34,811 nucleotides of DNA, taken from assembly GCA_023405815.1 (NCBI GenBank), contig JAEXXM010000032.1, positions 1 through 34,811 of the forward strand, in the 5' to 3' direction. Under the pieces are notes generated by a model. It ran no database searches. It saw nothing but the letters and a program-made list of their open reading frames with translations, and was not told the origin of the DNA. Origin of the DNA: Pseudomonadota bacterium. Lineage in GTDB: Bacteria; Pseudomonadota; Alphaproteobacteria; Rhizobiales; Hyphomicrobiaceae. Positions 1 to 8,264 of this stretch are shown piece by piece; the stretch's first letter is position 1, and each line of letters starts with the position of its first letter. The translations under genes were made by a program, and so were the position numbers.

Positions 1-24
1 CCGGACCTCAAGACCAGCAAGTAG
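1..24 (+). CDS. 3' end of an upstream gene, probably trbL (partial)
   Basis: Seven codons reading PDLKTSK are followed by a TAG stop at 22-24, in the same orientation as trbF and 15 bases before its start. In Trb loci of alphaproteobacterial conjugative elements trbL, the polytopic channel protein, usually precedes trbF, so this is probably its C-terminus. Seven residues cannot establish identity, so the name rests on gene order only. Confidence 0.45.
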   Translation, partial: PDLKTSK

Positions 25-39
25 AAGGAGTGAGGACGC

Positions 40-738
40 ATGTCCTTCAAGCGTTCGACGTTGCGCTATGGCGAGACCCCGGAGCCGGTCACACCCTATC
101 AGAAGGCGGCGCAAGTCTGGGACGAGCGCCTCGGCAGCGCCCGCGTGCAGGCGCGCAACTGGCGGCTGATGGCGCTCGGCAGCTTGGGCGTCTCACTGAT
201 CCTCGCCGCCACCCTCCTGTGGATCGGCCAATCCCCAACGACGACACCTTACGTCGTCGAGGTCGACCCGCGCGGCGGGGCGCGCGCGGTCGGTCCGGCC
301 GCTGAGGCCTATAAGCCCAACGATGCGCAGATTGCCTATCACCTGGCGCGCTTCGTCGACAACGTGCGCGCGCTCTCCAGCGATGCCGTGGTCGTCAAGC
401 AGAATTGGCTCAGCGCCTACGACTTCGTCACCGAGCGCGCCGCGGTCACCCTCAACGAATATGCGCGCGCCAACGACCCCTTCGCCAAGGTCGGTCGCGA
501 GACCGTCGCGGTCGAGGTCACCAGCGTCGTGCGCGCCTCGGACTCCTCCTTCCAGGCGCGCTGGCTGGAGCGCACCTTCGAGGGCGGTGCGCTGAAAGAG
601 ACCCGTCGGTTTACCGGCCTGTTCTCGATCCTCATCACGCCACCCAGGACCGCCGAAGCCGTGCGCAAGAACCCGCTCGGCATCTACGTGCACACCTTCA
701 ACTGGTCGCAGGACGTCAGCGCAGGAGAGCCCAAATGA
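40..738 (+). CDS. trbF: Conjugal transfer protein TrbF
   Basis: This 232-residue protein matches TrbF (VirB8-like), an inner-membrane scaffold of the Trb type IV secretion apparatus. A cytoplasmic N-terminus with the motif TPYQKAAQVWDERLGSARVQ is followed by one membrane segment at about residues 43-63. The periplasmic domain begins TPYVVEVD and contains YHLARFVDNVRALS and a C-terminal NPLGIYVHTFNWSQ stretch, all typical of the family. The ATG at 40 has an AAGGAG ribosome site at 25-30. The stop overlaps the trbG start (ATGA), so the genes are translationally coupled. Length and motifs are those of an intact family member. Confidence 0.95.
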   Translation: MSFKRSTLRYGETPEPVTPYQKAAQVWDERLGSARVQARNWRLMALGSLGVSLILAATLLWIGQSPTTTPYVVEVDPRGGARAVGPAAEAYKPNDAQIAYHLARFVDNVRALSSDAVVVKQNWLSAYDFVTERAAVTLNEYARANDPFAKVGRETVAVEVTSVVRASDSSFQARWLERTFEGGALKETRRFTGLFSILITPPRTAEAVRKNPLGIYVHTFNWSQDVSAGEPK

Positions 739-1733
739 CATCGCTTCATATGGTTGCGGCCGTCGCCCTGACGAGCCTCCTTGGCGGCTGCGCCGCCACA
801 GCCATGGTGCCGGAGGTTCCGTTGCTCGACAACGCCGCCTTCAAGCCGGCGCGACGCGAGCCGGAGCCGCAGCCGCGCGTGCAATACGTCGAGGTGCCGA
901 AGCCTTTGCCGCTGCCGGGGCAACTGAAGCCGGCCCCGAAGCCCGGCGAGAAGGAGAAGGACGCGCGCGCCCCCAAGGACCGCGTCGCCGGCGCCAACGA
1001 AGCCGCGCGCCTGGAGCCCGTCAAGGACGGCTACATCAACGCCATCCAGGTCTATCCCTACACCAAGGGCGCGCTCTATCAGCTCTATGCGGCCGTCAAC
1101 CAGGTGACCGACATCGCGCTCGAGAGCGGCGAGAAACTGGTCTCCGTTTCCGCCGGCGATACGGTGCGCTGGGTCGTCGGCGACACCTCGAGCGGCGAGG
1201 ACAAGGACGCGCAGGTGCACATCCTGGTCAAGCCCGTCGCCGCCGATCTTCAGACCAACCTCGTCATCACTACCGACCGGCGCACCTATCACCTCGAGAT
1301 GCGCTCGAGCGATGCCACGTACATGGCGTCCGTGTCGTGGACCTATCCGGCGGCCGAGCTCGTCGCGCTCCGAAAGCAACAGGCCGAGAAAGACGCCGCG
1401 GCGACGGCGGTCGCCGACGTCGGCGTCAACATCGATCAGCTGCGGTTCCGCTATCGCCTCGAAGGCGATGCGCCCTGGAAGCCGCGGCAGGTGTTCGACG
1501 ACGGCAGCAAGGTCTACATCCAATTCCCCGCGGGGCTCGCGCACAGCGAGGCGCCGCCGCTGTTCGTCATCGGACCCGACGGCAAACCGGCGCTGGTCAA
1601 CTACCGGGTGCGGGGCACGACCTACATCGTCGACCGCCTGTTCGCGGCCGCCGAGCTCCGGCTTGGCCGGGAGCCGCAGCGCGTGGTGCGCATCGTCCGC
1701 ACCGACGCCGTCTGGCGGGAGACGCGGCCATGA
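735..1733 (+). CDS. trbG: P-type conjugative transfer protein TrbG
   Basis: This 332-residue protein matches TrbG (VirB9-like), the periplasmic and outer-membrane part of the conjugation channel. It opens with a lipoprotein-type signal peptide (ALTSLLGGCAAT, with a probable lipidated cysteine near residue 19). A Pro/Lys/Glu-rich linker follows, then the VirB9-like beta domain with YPYTKGALYQLYAAVNQVTD, DTVRWVVGDT and the YHLEMRS stretch. The C-terminal part has the family motif WKPRQVFDDGSKVYIQFP and ends at VVRIVRTDAVWRE. The start overlaps the trbF stop and its own stop overlaps the trbI start, so the three genes form one tightly coupled operon. The frame stays open upstream of 735, but the signal peptide fixes the start. 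Confidence 0.95.
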   Translation: MTSLHMVAAVALTSLLGGCAATAMVPEVPLLDNAAFKPARREPEPQPRVQYVEVPKPLPLPGQLKPAPKPGEKEKDARAPKDRVAGANEAARLEPVKDGYINAIQVYPYTKGALYQLYAAVNQVTDIALESGEKLVSVSAGDTVRWVVGDTSSGEDKDAQVHILVKPVAADLQTNLVITTDRRTYHLEMRSSDATYMASVSWTYPAAELVALRKQQAEKDAAATAVADVGVNIDQLRFRYRLEGDAPWKPRQVFDDGSKVYIQFPAGLAHSEAPPLFVIGPDGKPALVNYRVRGTTYIVDRLFAAAELRLGREPQRVVRIVRTDAVWRETRP

Positions 1734-2998
1734 CCGACACCGGTCCCCACAAAGGCGATGCCCCGGATGCCGAGGCGGCGCCCGAAGCGTTCGCGCTGCG
1801 GGCGCGGCCGCAGCCGGTCACCCGCATCAACCGCAAAGTGCTGATCGGCGGCGCCGCCGTGATCCTGATCCTCATCTCGGGCCTCGTCCTCGTGGCGCTG
1901 AAACCGCCCACCCTGCGCGCCCTCAATCCCGAGGAGCTGATCAACGTCGAGCACAAGCCGATCACCGACGGATTGTCCAAGCTCCCGGCGACCTACGACA
2001 GCGTGCCGGGAGAGGAGGCGAAGAATACCGCGAAGCCGCGTGTCGATGTCCCGAAGCTGACGCCACCGGATCTTGCCGATCCGGCGGGTGACGCAGAGCG
2101 CATCGAGAAGGAGCGTCTCGCCCGCATGGGCGGACAAGCGCGCGAGTCACAGGTCTTCTTCCGGCTGCAGCTGAAGCCGCCCCCGGCGCGCGAGGGCGGC
2201 GCGCTCGCCTCACACCCCGATCCCAGTTTGCGGCCGGCCGCAGCTGAGAGCAACGTGGCCACACTCTCGGCGCTCCACGCGGCAGATCGGGCGCGGGCGC
2301 TTGCGGCCGGTGACTTGGATCCGTTCAGCACGGACGCGACGGAGCCAACGCGCAAGCTCTCATTCCTTAAGTCCGGGCCCGAGAAGGACATCTACAACCC
2401 GCACGGCCTGCAAACCCCTGTATCGCCCCACCAGTTGATGGCCGGCACCATCATTGCCGCAAGCCTGGTCAGCGGCCTCAACTCCGATTTGCCGGGCCTT
2501 GTCATCGCGCACGTGACCGAGAACGTGTTCGACACGGTGTCCGGCCGCTTCCTCCTGATCCCGCAGGGCGCGCGCCTCGTTGGCAAGTACGACAACGTCA
2601 TTGCCTTCGGTCAGGAGCGCGCGCTCGTCGTCTGGCAGCGCATCATCCTGCCAGACGGGAGCTCGGTGGTGATCGACAATCTCCCCGCAACGGACACCGG
2701 CGGCTATGCCGGGCTTGCCGACGAGGTCGATCTGCACACCTGGAAGCTCCTGAAGGGCGTCGCCCTGGCCACCGTGCTCGGCGTCGGCAGCGAGCTGGCG
2801 TTCGGCGCGAGCGACAGCGATCTCGTCCGCGCGCTGCAGCTCTCCTCGCAGTCGACGACCAACCGCGCCGGCCAGCGGCTCATCGAGCGCAATCTCAATG
2901 TGCAGCCGACCATCACCGTGCGGCCCGGCTGGCCGCTGCGCGTCATCGTGCACAAGGACATCGTGCTCCGCCCCTATCCAAACAACGCATCCCATTGA
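1730..2998 (+). CDS. trbI: Conjugal transfer protein TrbI (VirB10 family)
   Basis: This 422-residue protein is TrbI, the VirB10-like protein that spans both membranes and links the channel to its energy source. A short cytoplasmic N-terminus precedes a membrane segment at about residues 38-60 (VLIGGAAVILILISGLVLVAL). A proline-rich variable periplasmic region follows. The conserved C-terminal domain starts near HQLMAGTIIAASLVSGLNSDLPG and includes RFLLIPQGARLVGKYD, WQRIILPDG and the antenna-like LLKGVALATVLGVGSELAFG. Start and stop are intact. DUF2274, which often follows trbI in such loci, is not seen; a DUF736 gene occupies that position. Confidence 0.96.
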   Translation: MTDTGPHKGDAPDAEAAPEAFALRARPQPVTRINRKVLIGGAAVILILISGLVLVALKPPTLRALNPEELINVEHKPITDGLSKLPATYDSVPGEEAKNTAKPRVDVPKLTPPDLADPAGDAERIEKERLARMGGQARESQVFFRLQLKPPPAREGGALASHPDPSLRPAAAESNVATLSALHAADRARALAAGDLDPFSTDATEPTRKLSFLKSGPEKDIYNPHGLQTPVSPHQLMAGTIIAASLVSGLNSDLPGLVIAHVTENVFDTVSGRFLLIPQGARLVGKYDNVIAFGQERALVVWQRIILPDGSSVVIDNLPATDTGGYAGLADEVDLHTWKLLKGVALATVLGVGSELAFGASDSDLVRALQLSSQSTTNRAGQRLIERNLNVQPTITVRPGWPLRVIVHKDIVLRPYPNNASH

Positions 2999-3022
2999 GT
3001 AAGACGAAAGGAGATATTGCAC

Positions 3023-3343
3023 ATGGCTGTCATCGGGACCTTTTCCGCCGTCAAGGACGGCTACGCCGGCACGATCCGCACGCTCACGGTGCATGCCAAA
3101 GTCCGTCTGATTGCCAACGACCGCAAGGACGGCCCCGGGGGTCCAGACTTTCGCGTCATGAACGGTCCCATGGAGATCGGCGTTGCCTGGCGCCGCACCA
3201 AGCAGGGCAGCGAGGAGAGCTACCTGCGGGTCAAGCTCGACGATCCGGCGTTGCCGCAACCGATCTGGGGTGCGCTGTTCGAAGCCACGGACGACGGCAT
3301 CGTCCGGCTCGTTTGGCGCCGGGAGCACAAGGAGGAAGCCTGA
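3023..3343 (+). CDS. DUF736 family protein
   Basis: This 106-residue protein belongs to the DUF736 family, common on plasmids and ICEs of Alphaproteobacteria and without an established function. The signature is clear: an MAVIGTFSAVKDGYAGTIRTL N-terminus, then GPDFRVMNGPMEIGVAWRRT and YLRVKLDDPALPQPIWGALFE. The ATG at 3023 is preferred over the in-frame TTG at 3017 because family members begin MA-IGTF and an AAAGGAGA ribosome site lies at 3007-3014. It sits 24 bases after trbI in the same orientation, so it is probably cotranscribed with the trb operon. Confidence 0.88.
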   Translation: MAVIGTFSAVKDGYAGTIRTLTVHAKVRLIANDRKDGPGGPDFRVMNGPMEIGVAWRRTKQGSEESYLRVKLDDPALPQPIWGALFEATDDGIVRLVWRREHKEEA

Positions 3344-3503
3344 TCAACCGTGACTGTCGGCAGCTGTCTCAAGGAGCGGTCCCTACACGTCGCGCGCTTG
3401 CTTCGCACTGAGCTGCAGCACGAAGAAACAGAAACTGTCGGGCCCCTAGCCGTTTTGGGCAATGTCGATCATCTCCGAGTGGCAGTTTACAAAGCTTGCC
3501 ATT

Positions 3504-3521
3504 TATGTACTCACAGTACAC
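3504..3521. promoter_or_regulatory. Palindromic operator-like site 1 upstream of the AbiE operon
   Basis: The core TGTACT-CAC-AGTACA (3506-3520) is a 15-base palindrome with perfect 6-base arms. The same pattern, including the flanking TA and C, recurs 66 bases downstream over the abiEi start codon. AbiEi antitoxins with winged-helix N-termini are known to repress their own operons through paired inverted repeats, so this is probably one of the two binding sites. The role is inferred. Confidence 0.6.
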
Positions 3522-3569
3522 TTCTAGAGGTATCGTAAAACTAGCATTTTGTTTGCATATCTGGCATAT

Positions 3570-3587
3570 TATGTACCATGGGTACAC
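3570..3587. promoter_or_regulatory. Palindromic operator-like site 2, containing the abiEi start codon
   Basis: The core TGTACC-ATG-GGTACA (3572-3586) is a perfect-armed palindrome whose 3-base centre is the ATG of the antitoxin gene. Its centre (3579) is 66 bases from that of site 1 (3513), about six helical turns, so two bound proteins would face the same side of the DNA. A TATTAT hexamer at 3567-3572 overlaps the left edge and could be a -10 box. That would put transcription start at or next to the ATG. Confidence 0.6.
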
Positions 3588-4405
3588 AAAAAGGATCTAA
3601 ACTAAACTGGCTTGCGCAGCGACTCCCGGAGGGGATGCCGGTGGACGCCGCATGGCTCGGCCGGCACGGCTACACGGCCAATCTCTTGCGCAAGTACGAG
3701 GCCTCCGGTTGGCTGATCCAGCCCACTCGCCGCGTCTACCTCAGACCGAGGGGTCCGCTAGCCTGGCAGCAGGCTGTCGTATCGCTTCAGACGTTGCTCA
3801 GCCACGATTTGATCGTGGGCGGGCGCACCGCACTCGAGCTGCAAGGGTACGCCCACTACCTGCAGCAACGGACTCCCAGCGTTTATCTCCATGGGCCAAA
3901 GAAGCCGCCCACCTGGCTCAAAGAACTACCGACGGACGCGCGCTTCCTCTACCGCAATGATGCGAAGCTGTTCCGTAAGGAGCGTGTTTCGACCGCCCCA
4001 CACAGTCTTGAGAACCCGTCCGGTGGCAAACGACCCGATAGCATCGCCGTGCAGTCATGGGGGCAGTGGAATTGGCCCCTTATGCTTTCGGGCCCTGAGC
4101 GTGCCATCCTCGAGTTGCTAGACGAGCTCCCCGAGCACGAGAGCTTCCATCAGGCTGATGTTCTGATGGAGGGGTTGGGCACCCTGAGCCCACCCAAGCT
4201 GCAGAAGCTTCTCGCCGACTGCAAGAGTGTGAAGGTCAAGCGTCTCTTCTTTTTCTTCGCCGACCGCCACAAGCATTCCTGGCTAAGGCACCTTGACAGG
4301 AAGGCGATCGATCTCGGTAGCGGCAAGCGCATGCTTGTCAAAGGAGGACGATTTGATCCCAAATATATGTTGACCGTCCCCGGGGATCTTGATGGCGTTC
4401 AATGA
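3578..4405 (+). CDS. AbiEi-type antitoxin of a type IV toxin-antitoxin system
   Basis: This 275-residue protein resembles AbiEi antitoxins. A winged-helix N-terminus (about residues 10-60, with GYTANLLRKYEASGWLIQPTRRVYLRP) is followed by the AbiEi-type region with SHDLIVGGRTALELQGYAHYL, a family hallmark. AbiEi represses the operon and antagonises the AbiEii nucleotidyltransferase. No ribosome site precedes the ATG at 3578, which lies inside a palindrome just after a possible -10 box, so translation may be leaderless. An internal ATG at 3635 has a GGAGG that is too close to favour. The end overlaps the toxin gene by 14 bases. The pair probably stabilises the conjugative element or gives phage defence. 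Confidence 0.85.
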   Translation: MGTQKGSKLNWLAQRLPEGMPVDAAWLGRHGYTANLLRKYEASGWLIQPTRRVYLRPRGPLAWQQAVVSLQTLLSHDLIVGGRTALELQGYAHYLQQRTPSVYLHGPKKPPTWLKELPTDARFLYRNDAKLFRKERVSTAPHSLENPSGGKRPDSIAVQSWGQWNWPLMLSGPERAILELLDELPEHESFHQADVLMEGLGTLSPPKLQKLLADCKSVKVKRLFFFFADRHKHSWLRHLDRKAIDLGSGKRMLVKGGRFDPKYMLTVPGDLDGVQ

Positions 4406-5387
4406 GATATATCTCCGCCAGGTAACGCTGCTGCTGCGCGCCATCCCGTTCATCGCACGGGAGGACTCTTTCGCCCTCAAGGGCGGCACCGCAATCAACT
4501 TGTTTGTCCGGGATCTGCCGCGCCTCTCCGTGGACATCGATCTTACCTACTTGCCCGTCCTCAACCGCAGTCGGTCCCTCGGGGCCATCGACAAAGCAAT
4601 GAAACGCGTCGCGGAGCGGGTCGAGAAGGGAATACGCGGCTCTCGGATCACCACCTCGGCAACCGAGAGCGCCGTCACCAAGCTCTTCGTCCGGGAACGT
4701 GACGTCCAGATCACTGTGGAAGTTACGCCTGTCCTGCGGGGATGCGCCTATGAGCCAGACCTCCGTGGGGTCAGCGCCGCAGTCGAGGAACGTTTCGGCT
4801 TTGCGGAAATTCAGGTCCTCTCCTTCGCAGATCTTTACGCGGGGAAGATCGTCGCCGCACTCGACCGCCAGCATCCGCGTGATCTCTTCGACGTGCGCGC
4901 CCTGTTGGGCAATGAAGGTATTAGCGATGCGCTGCGCGCCGCGTTCATCGTGTACTTGCTCAGTCATACCCGGCCGATGGCGGAAGTGCTTGCCGCCCGA
5001 CCCAAAGATATCGCCTCGGCCTACGCCAATAGTTTTGAGGGAATGACGGAAGAACCCGTCCCGCTCGACGATCTTCTTGCGGCGCGGACAGCCATCGTGG
5101 ATGCGATCGTGGGCAATATGCCGGCGAAGCATCGGAGCTTCCTCGTCTCGTTTGAAGCGGGAGAACCAGACTGGTCGCTGCTTGCTATCCCCAAGGTGGA
5201 AAGACTGCCGGCGGTCAGATGGCGACAAGAAAACCTCGCGAAGCTTACCAAGAACAAGCGCATCGATCTCGTGGCGCAGCTTGAAGCGGTCCTCGGACAA
5301 CAGCCGAGGCCCGCGCAATGGACGCTCCTTCCTGAACCAAGCGCCCTAATCAAGAAGCAGCGCAAGCGAACTCGCAAAGCCCGGTAA
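4392..5387 (+). CDS. AbiEii/AbiGii-type nucleotidyltransferase toxin
   Basis: This 331-residue protein matches the AbiEii/AbiGii nucleotidyltransferase family, the toxin of type IV systems; characterised relatives such as MenT block translation by nucleotide transfer to tRNA. Visible motifs are FALKGGTAINLF (residues 27-38), DLPRLSVDIDLTYLP with the metal-binding DxD at 48-50, ITVEVTPVLRG, and SFADLYAGKIVAALDRQHPRDLFDV, the conserved helix of the family. The ATG at 4392 is chosen over a TTG directly upstream. It overlaps the antitoxin by 14 bases, which fits coupled expression. The basic C-terminal tail (KKQRKRTRKAR) is unusual but the protein looks intact. Confidence 0.9.
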   Translation: MAFNEIYLRQVTLLLRAIPFIAREDSFALKGGTAINLFVRDLPRLSVDIDLTYLPVLNRSRSLGAIDKAMKRVAERVEKGIRGSRITTSATESAVTKLFVRERDVQITVEVTPVLRGCAYEPDLRGVSAAVEERFGFAEIQVLSFADLYAGKIVAALDRQHPRDLFDVRALLGNEGISDALRAAFIVYLLSHTRPMAEVLAARPKDIASAYANSFEGMTEEPVPLDDLLAARTAIVDAIVGNMPAKHRSFLVSFEAGEPDWSLLAIPKVERLPAVRWRQENLAKLTKNKRIDLVAQLEAVLGQQPRPAQWTLLPEPSALIKKQRKRTRKAR

Positions 5388-5686
5388 CTTAGCCCTTCAT
5401 CGACAGACAATGGCGTTGCGCCATCTCGCGTGCGATGCGGAAGGATTCTTGAGGTGCGTCTTCATCGTCGTTCAACCGTAAGGGGTCGATAGCGACCGCG
5501 GGGTCGCATCGATCAGCGCGTACGCAGCAAATGTCGGATTTGCGGAGATTGCCGACATCGAGCGGCGCCATCCGCGCCTGGTCCACTATGCCTGCAATAC
5601 CCTTCAGCAGCAGCGTTGGGCGCTCCCGGCGTGATGTGCCCGAATGCAGACATTCAGCTTGATCCGGCCCTCAGTTCTGACGATGG
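5388..5686. other. Gap between AbiE and the insertion sequence; one orphan coding-like fragment
   Basis: No complete gene is seen. On the plus strand about 5,518-5,635 an open frame without a good start reads AYAANVGFAEIADIERRHPRLVHYACNTLQQQRWALPA in consecutive parts and ends in TGA. It has natural-looking composition and may be the C-terminal remnant of a gene broken by the nearby insertion. I do not recognise its family. Confidence 0.3.
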
Positions 5687-7056
5687 CGCTCGTATACGAG
5701 CCCGTGTGAAAACCCGTCGCTCGGCGAAGCATTGTACGATTCCTGCGAGGCTTTGCGGGAGGATTGGATGGGGCGGTTCATTGAAGGTGCTGATCGTCGG
5801 CAGGCGACGATGCTTCCTGACGCGATCGAGGACTACGTCTGCGAGGAAAGACGATCGCCGACTTCCGTCGTGACAATGGCATGGCCATCCGCAAGGTCTG
5901 CGCACAGTTCGTTGCGCTATGCCGCAATCTGCACCTTCTCGATGTCGCCTCCGTCGCCATCGACGGCAGCAAGTTCAAGGCGGTGAACCATCGCGAGAAG
6001 AACTTCACGCAGGACCGCCTCGCGCGGAGGATGGCTGCCATTGAGGGGACCATCGACCGCTATCTCGCTGAACTCGACCGCGCGGACCGACAGCATGAGG
6101 TTACGGGCGTCACAGTGCCGCCTGCGAAGGTCGAACGTTTGAAGCGCGGTATCGAAACGCTTCAGCAAAGCTGAAGTCATTGGCTGCCTTGGATGAACAG
6201 ATGCGCGCCAGCGGTCGGGGCCAGATCTCACTGACCGACCCCGACGCGCGGGCGATGACCTCGCAAAGCCACAGCGCCTACGTCGTCGGCTACAACGTGC
6301 AGAGCGCGTTTTGATACGCAAAATCACATCATCGTCGCCCACGAAGTCAGCAACGTCGGCATCGACAATGGCCGTCTGTCGTCGATGGCCAGCAAGGCGA
6401 GAGATGCGCATGAGGCTGAGGCCGTGGAGGTGCTCGCCGACCGCGGCTACTTCAAAAGCGAGGAGATTGCCGCCTGCGAGGACGCCAGCATCAAGACCTA
6501 TATACCCAAGCCGCTAACCTCAAATGCTCGGGCGGAGGGTCGGTTCGACCGACGCGACTTCGTCTACGAGCGTGATACCAACAGCTACGTCTGCCCGGCC
6601 GGGGAGGAACTCACCTATCGCATGACGACCACGAAAGGCAGCAGGATCATGCACTGCTGCTGGACCAGCGTCTGTGGCACATGTGCGCTGAAGCAGCATT
6701 GCACCACGAGCCAGCAACGCCGTGTCGAGCGATGGGAGCATGAGGATGTTCTCGATCGAGCAGAGGAGCGGTTAGATCGCAGGCCCGATGCGATGATCGT
6801 GCGCCGGTCGACGGTCGAACACCCGTTCGGCCAGCATCAAGGCGTGGATGGGCGCTACACACTTCAAGATGAAGACGCTGAAGCACGTCGCCACCGAGAT
6901 GGCACTGCACGTGCTGGCCTACAATCTGAAGCGGGTAATGGCGATCTTCGGGGTGCGCGAGTTGCTGAGCGCGATGTGAGGGGAGCGCGGCTGGCGGCCA
7001 GCTGACACCTATCAGCATGTTCGCCGCTGGTTCTCACACAGGCTCATACAAGAGCG
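5687..7056 (+). mobile_element. Degenerate IS1182-like insertion sequence
   Basis: A broken IS1182-type transposase lies between imperfect terminal inverted repeats. The left end (5,687-about 5,717) starts CGCTCGTATACGAGCC and continues GTGTGAAAACC. The right end, read on the minus strand from 7,056, starts CGCTCTTGTATGAGCC and continues GTGTGAGAACC. Roughly three quarters of about 30 positions match. I do not see a convincing target duplication. The transposase has a large internal deletion and three frame breaks, so the element cannot move itself. Confidence 0.7.
5768..6979 (+). pseudogene. IS1182-family transposase, internally deleted and frameshifted
   Basis: The reading begins MGRFIEGADRRQATMLPDAI (5,768 onward, the IS1182 N-terminus). 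Near 5,847 it jumps to KTIADFRRDNGMAIRKVCAQ in another frame, skipping roughly 75-80 residues normally present between these motifs. A one-base loss near 6,166 shifts KRGIETLQ to KLKSLAALDEQM. An extra base at 6,309-6,312 breaks YVVGYNVQSA from DTQNHIIVAHEVSNVGID. An extra C near 6,831 breaks VEHPFG from SIKAWMGATHF. The true C-terminus, VMAIFGVRELLSAM, ends at 6,979. DDE-type landmarks (VAIDGSKFK, VEVLADRGYF, RRSTVEHPFG) remain readable. Several independent lesions indicate old decay. Confidence 0.88.
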
Positions 7057-7208
7057 GACATCGGGCGCTTCCCAATTTTGACGGAGCAGCCCCTGCCGAC
7101 GAAGTCCGGATTCAGATGGAAAGCAGTCGTTAGGCGCTGGCCGCCAAGGGCTGAAGTTGACGCCAAGCGGACTGTGACCACTCACCTAGGTGACAGGCTG
7201 GACGAAAC

Positions 7209-7871
7209 CTATGCACTCCACAACAAATAGAAGCCGAGTAATAGCAGCAGGGCGCCTGAGCCCCGGTCGACCCAGACGGTCCACCCGGCAGCATCAAGCG
7301 ACCGGACGAGACCTGCAGTAGAGGCGCCGACCAGCAGCAGCGGCGCGCCGGCGCCGAGACCGTAGAGAAAGAGCAGCAGCGCGCCATACAGCATCTGCCC
7401 TTGGTAGGCGGCGTAAGAGAGGACCGCGGCCAGCATAGGTGTGCCGCACGGCCCGAGGACGAGCGAGAGAAGAAACCCCGTACCGAAGGCGCCACCGGCA
7501 CGGACGCGGCCGGCCGTCAACCACTGCAACGGCAGGTGCAACCACCCCACCAGATGCAGCCCCATGAGCAGCGGCACCAGCGCCACCAGGTAGCGCCCAC
7601 CGCTTCCCAGCCCCGTAATGCGTCCCGCCAGCGAGATGGCAATGCCCAGTGCCGCCATGGCGACGGCAATGCCGAGCACGAAGGCAACGGCGTTAGGGGC
7701 GCTGCGCCGCGGGTCGGCGTCTCTCCCGGCGCAACAGGTCGCCGCCGCGGCGGGATAGAGCGCCAGGCAGCAGGGATTCAGCCCCGCGATCACACCGCCG
7801 GCGAGCGATAATGGCAGCGCCATCAAGCTGCCACTGGTGAGCGCGCCGCCAAGCTGAGAGACAACGTCCAT
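7209..7871 (-). CDS. CcdA/DsbD-type transmembrane thiol-electron carrier
   Basis: This 220-residue polytopic protein resembles CcdA, which passes reducing equivalents from cytoplasmic thioredoxin to periplasmic thioredoxin-fold partners. About six membrane helices are visible. The two redox motifs sit where expected: GLNPCCLALYP in the first helix (note the double cysteine) and LGPCGTPML in the middle helix. The start codon at 7,869-7,871 directly abuts the stop of the thioredoxin-like gene, so the two are translationally coupled and the thioredoxin-like protein is the obvious partner. It ends the four-gene operon starting at 9,813. Canonical CcdA serves cytochrome c maturation, but the neighbours here suggest a different client. 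Confidence 0.88.
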   Translation of the reverse strand: MDVVSQLGGALTSGSLMALPLSLAGGVIAGLNPCCLALYPAAAATCCAGRDADPRRSAPNAVAFVLGIAVAMAALGIAISLAGRITGLGSGGRYLVALVPLLMGLHLVGWLHLPLQWLTAGRVRAGGAFGTGFLLSLVLGPCGTPMLAAVLSYAAYQGQMLYGALLLFLYGLGAGAPLLLVGASTAGLVRSLDAAGWTVWVDRGSGALLLLLGFYLLWSA

Positions 7872-8264
7872 CTAGTCGCTGCCAAGCGTTGCAAGCTTCG
7901 CCTCGATGGCCTGCACTGTCTCTCTGTCTTCCCCCTCGTAACGCGCAGCTTGGCGGCCGTCCTTGTCGATGATGACCACGGTCGGAGCCGTTACCACGCG
8001 GTACTGCGCAAGCAGCTCGGAAGAGCTGTTCGGCATGAGTTCCGCGACCTTGACGCCGCGCTGGCCTGCGGCGCGCACGGCGCTGATGATTTGCGCGCAG
8101 CCATCGTCAGCCTCTCCCGCCTCGTTAAGATTGGCGACCAGAAGCACTGACGGCGTGCCGCTAACCGCCTCCAAAGGCGCTGTGTCGGAAGCCACTTGCT
8201 TATAGGTGACAATCGCCACGCCCACGAGCAGCACACCGGCGAGACCAATCCATCTACCTTTCAT
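7872..8264 (-). CDS. Membrane-anchored thioredoxin-fold protein lacking the CXXC pair
   Basis: This 130-residue protein has an N-terminal membrane anchor or uncleaved signal (MKGRWIGLAGVLLVGVAIVT) and then a thioredoxin-like domain. The fold is suggested by SVLLVANLNEAGEADDGCAQ (first strand and active-site loop), a central helix, and YRVVTAPTVVIIDKDG, the cis-proline strand. In place of CXXC there is only one cysteine (DDGC, at the second active-site position), so it would be monothiol. The ATG at 8,264 overlaps the upstream gene by 11 bases; a longer frame exists upstream but lies inside that gene. It probably acts in the periplasm with the CcdA-like protein encoded next. Confidence 0.75.
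   Translation of the reverse strand: MKGRWIGLAGVLLVGVAIVTYKQVASDTAPLEAVSGTPSVLLVANLNEAGEADDGCAQIISAVRAAGQRGVKVAELMPNSSSELLAQYRVVTAPTVVIIDKDGRQAARYEGEDRETVQAIEAKLATLGSD

Noticed and set aside
3350..3538. 62-codon plus-strand ORF after the DUF736 gene
   Set aside because: It starts at a GTG without a ribosome site, has unnatural composition and runs through the AbiE operator site.
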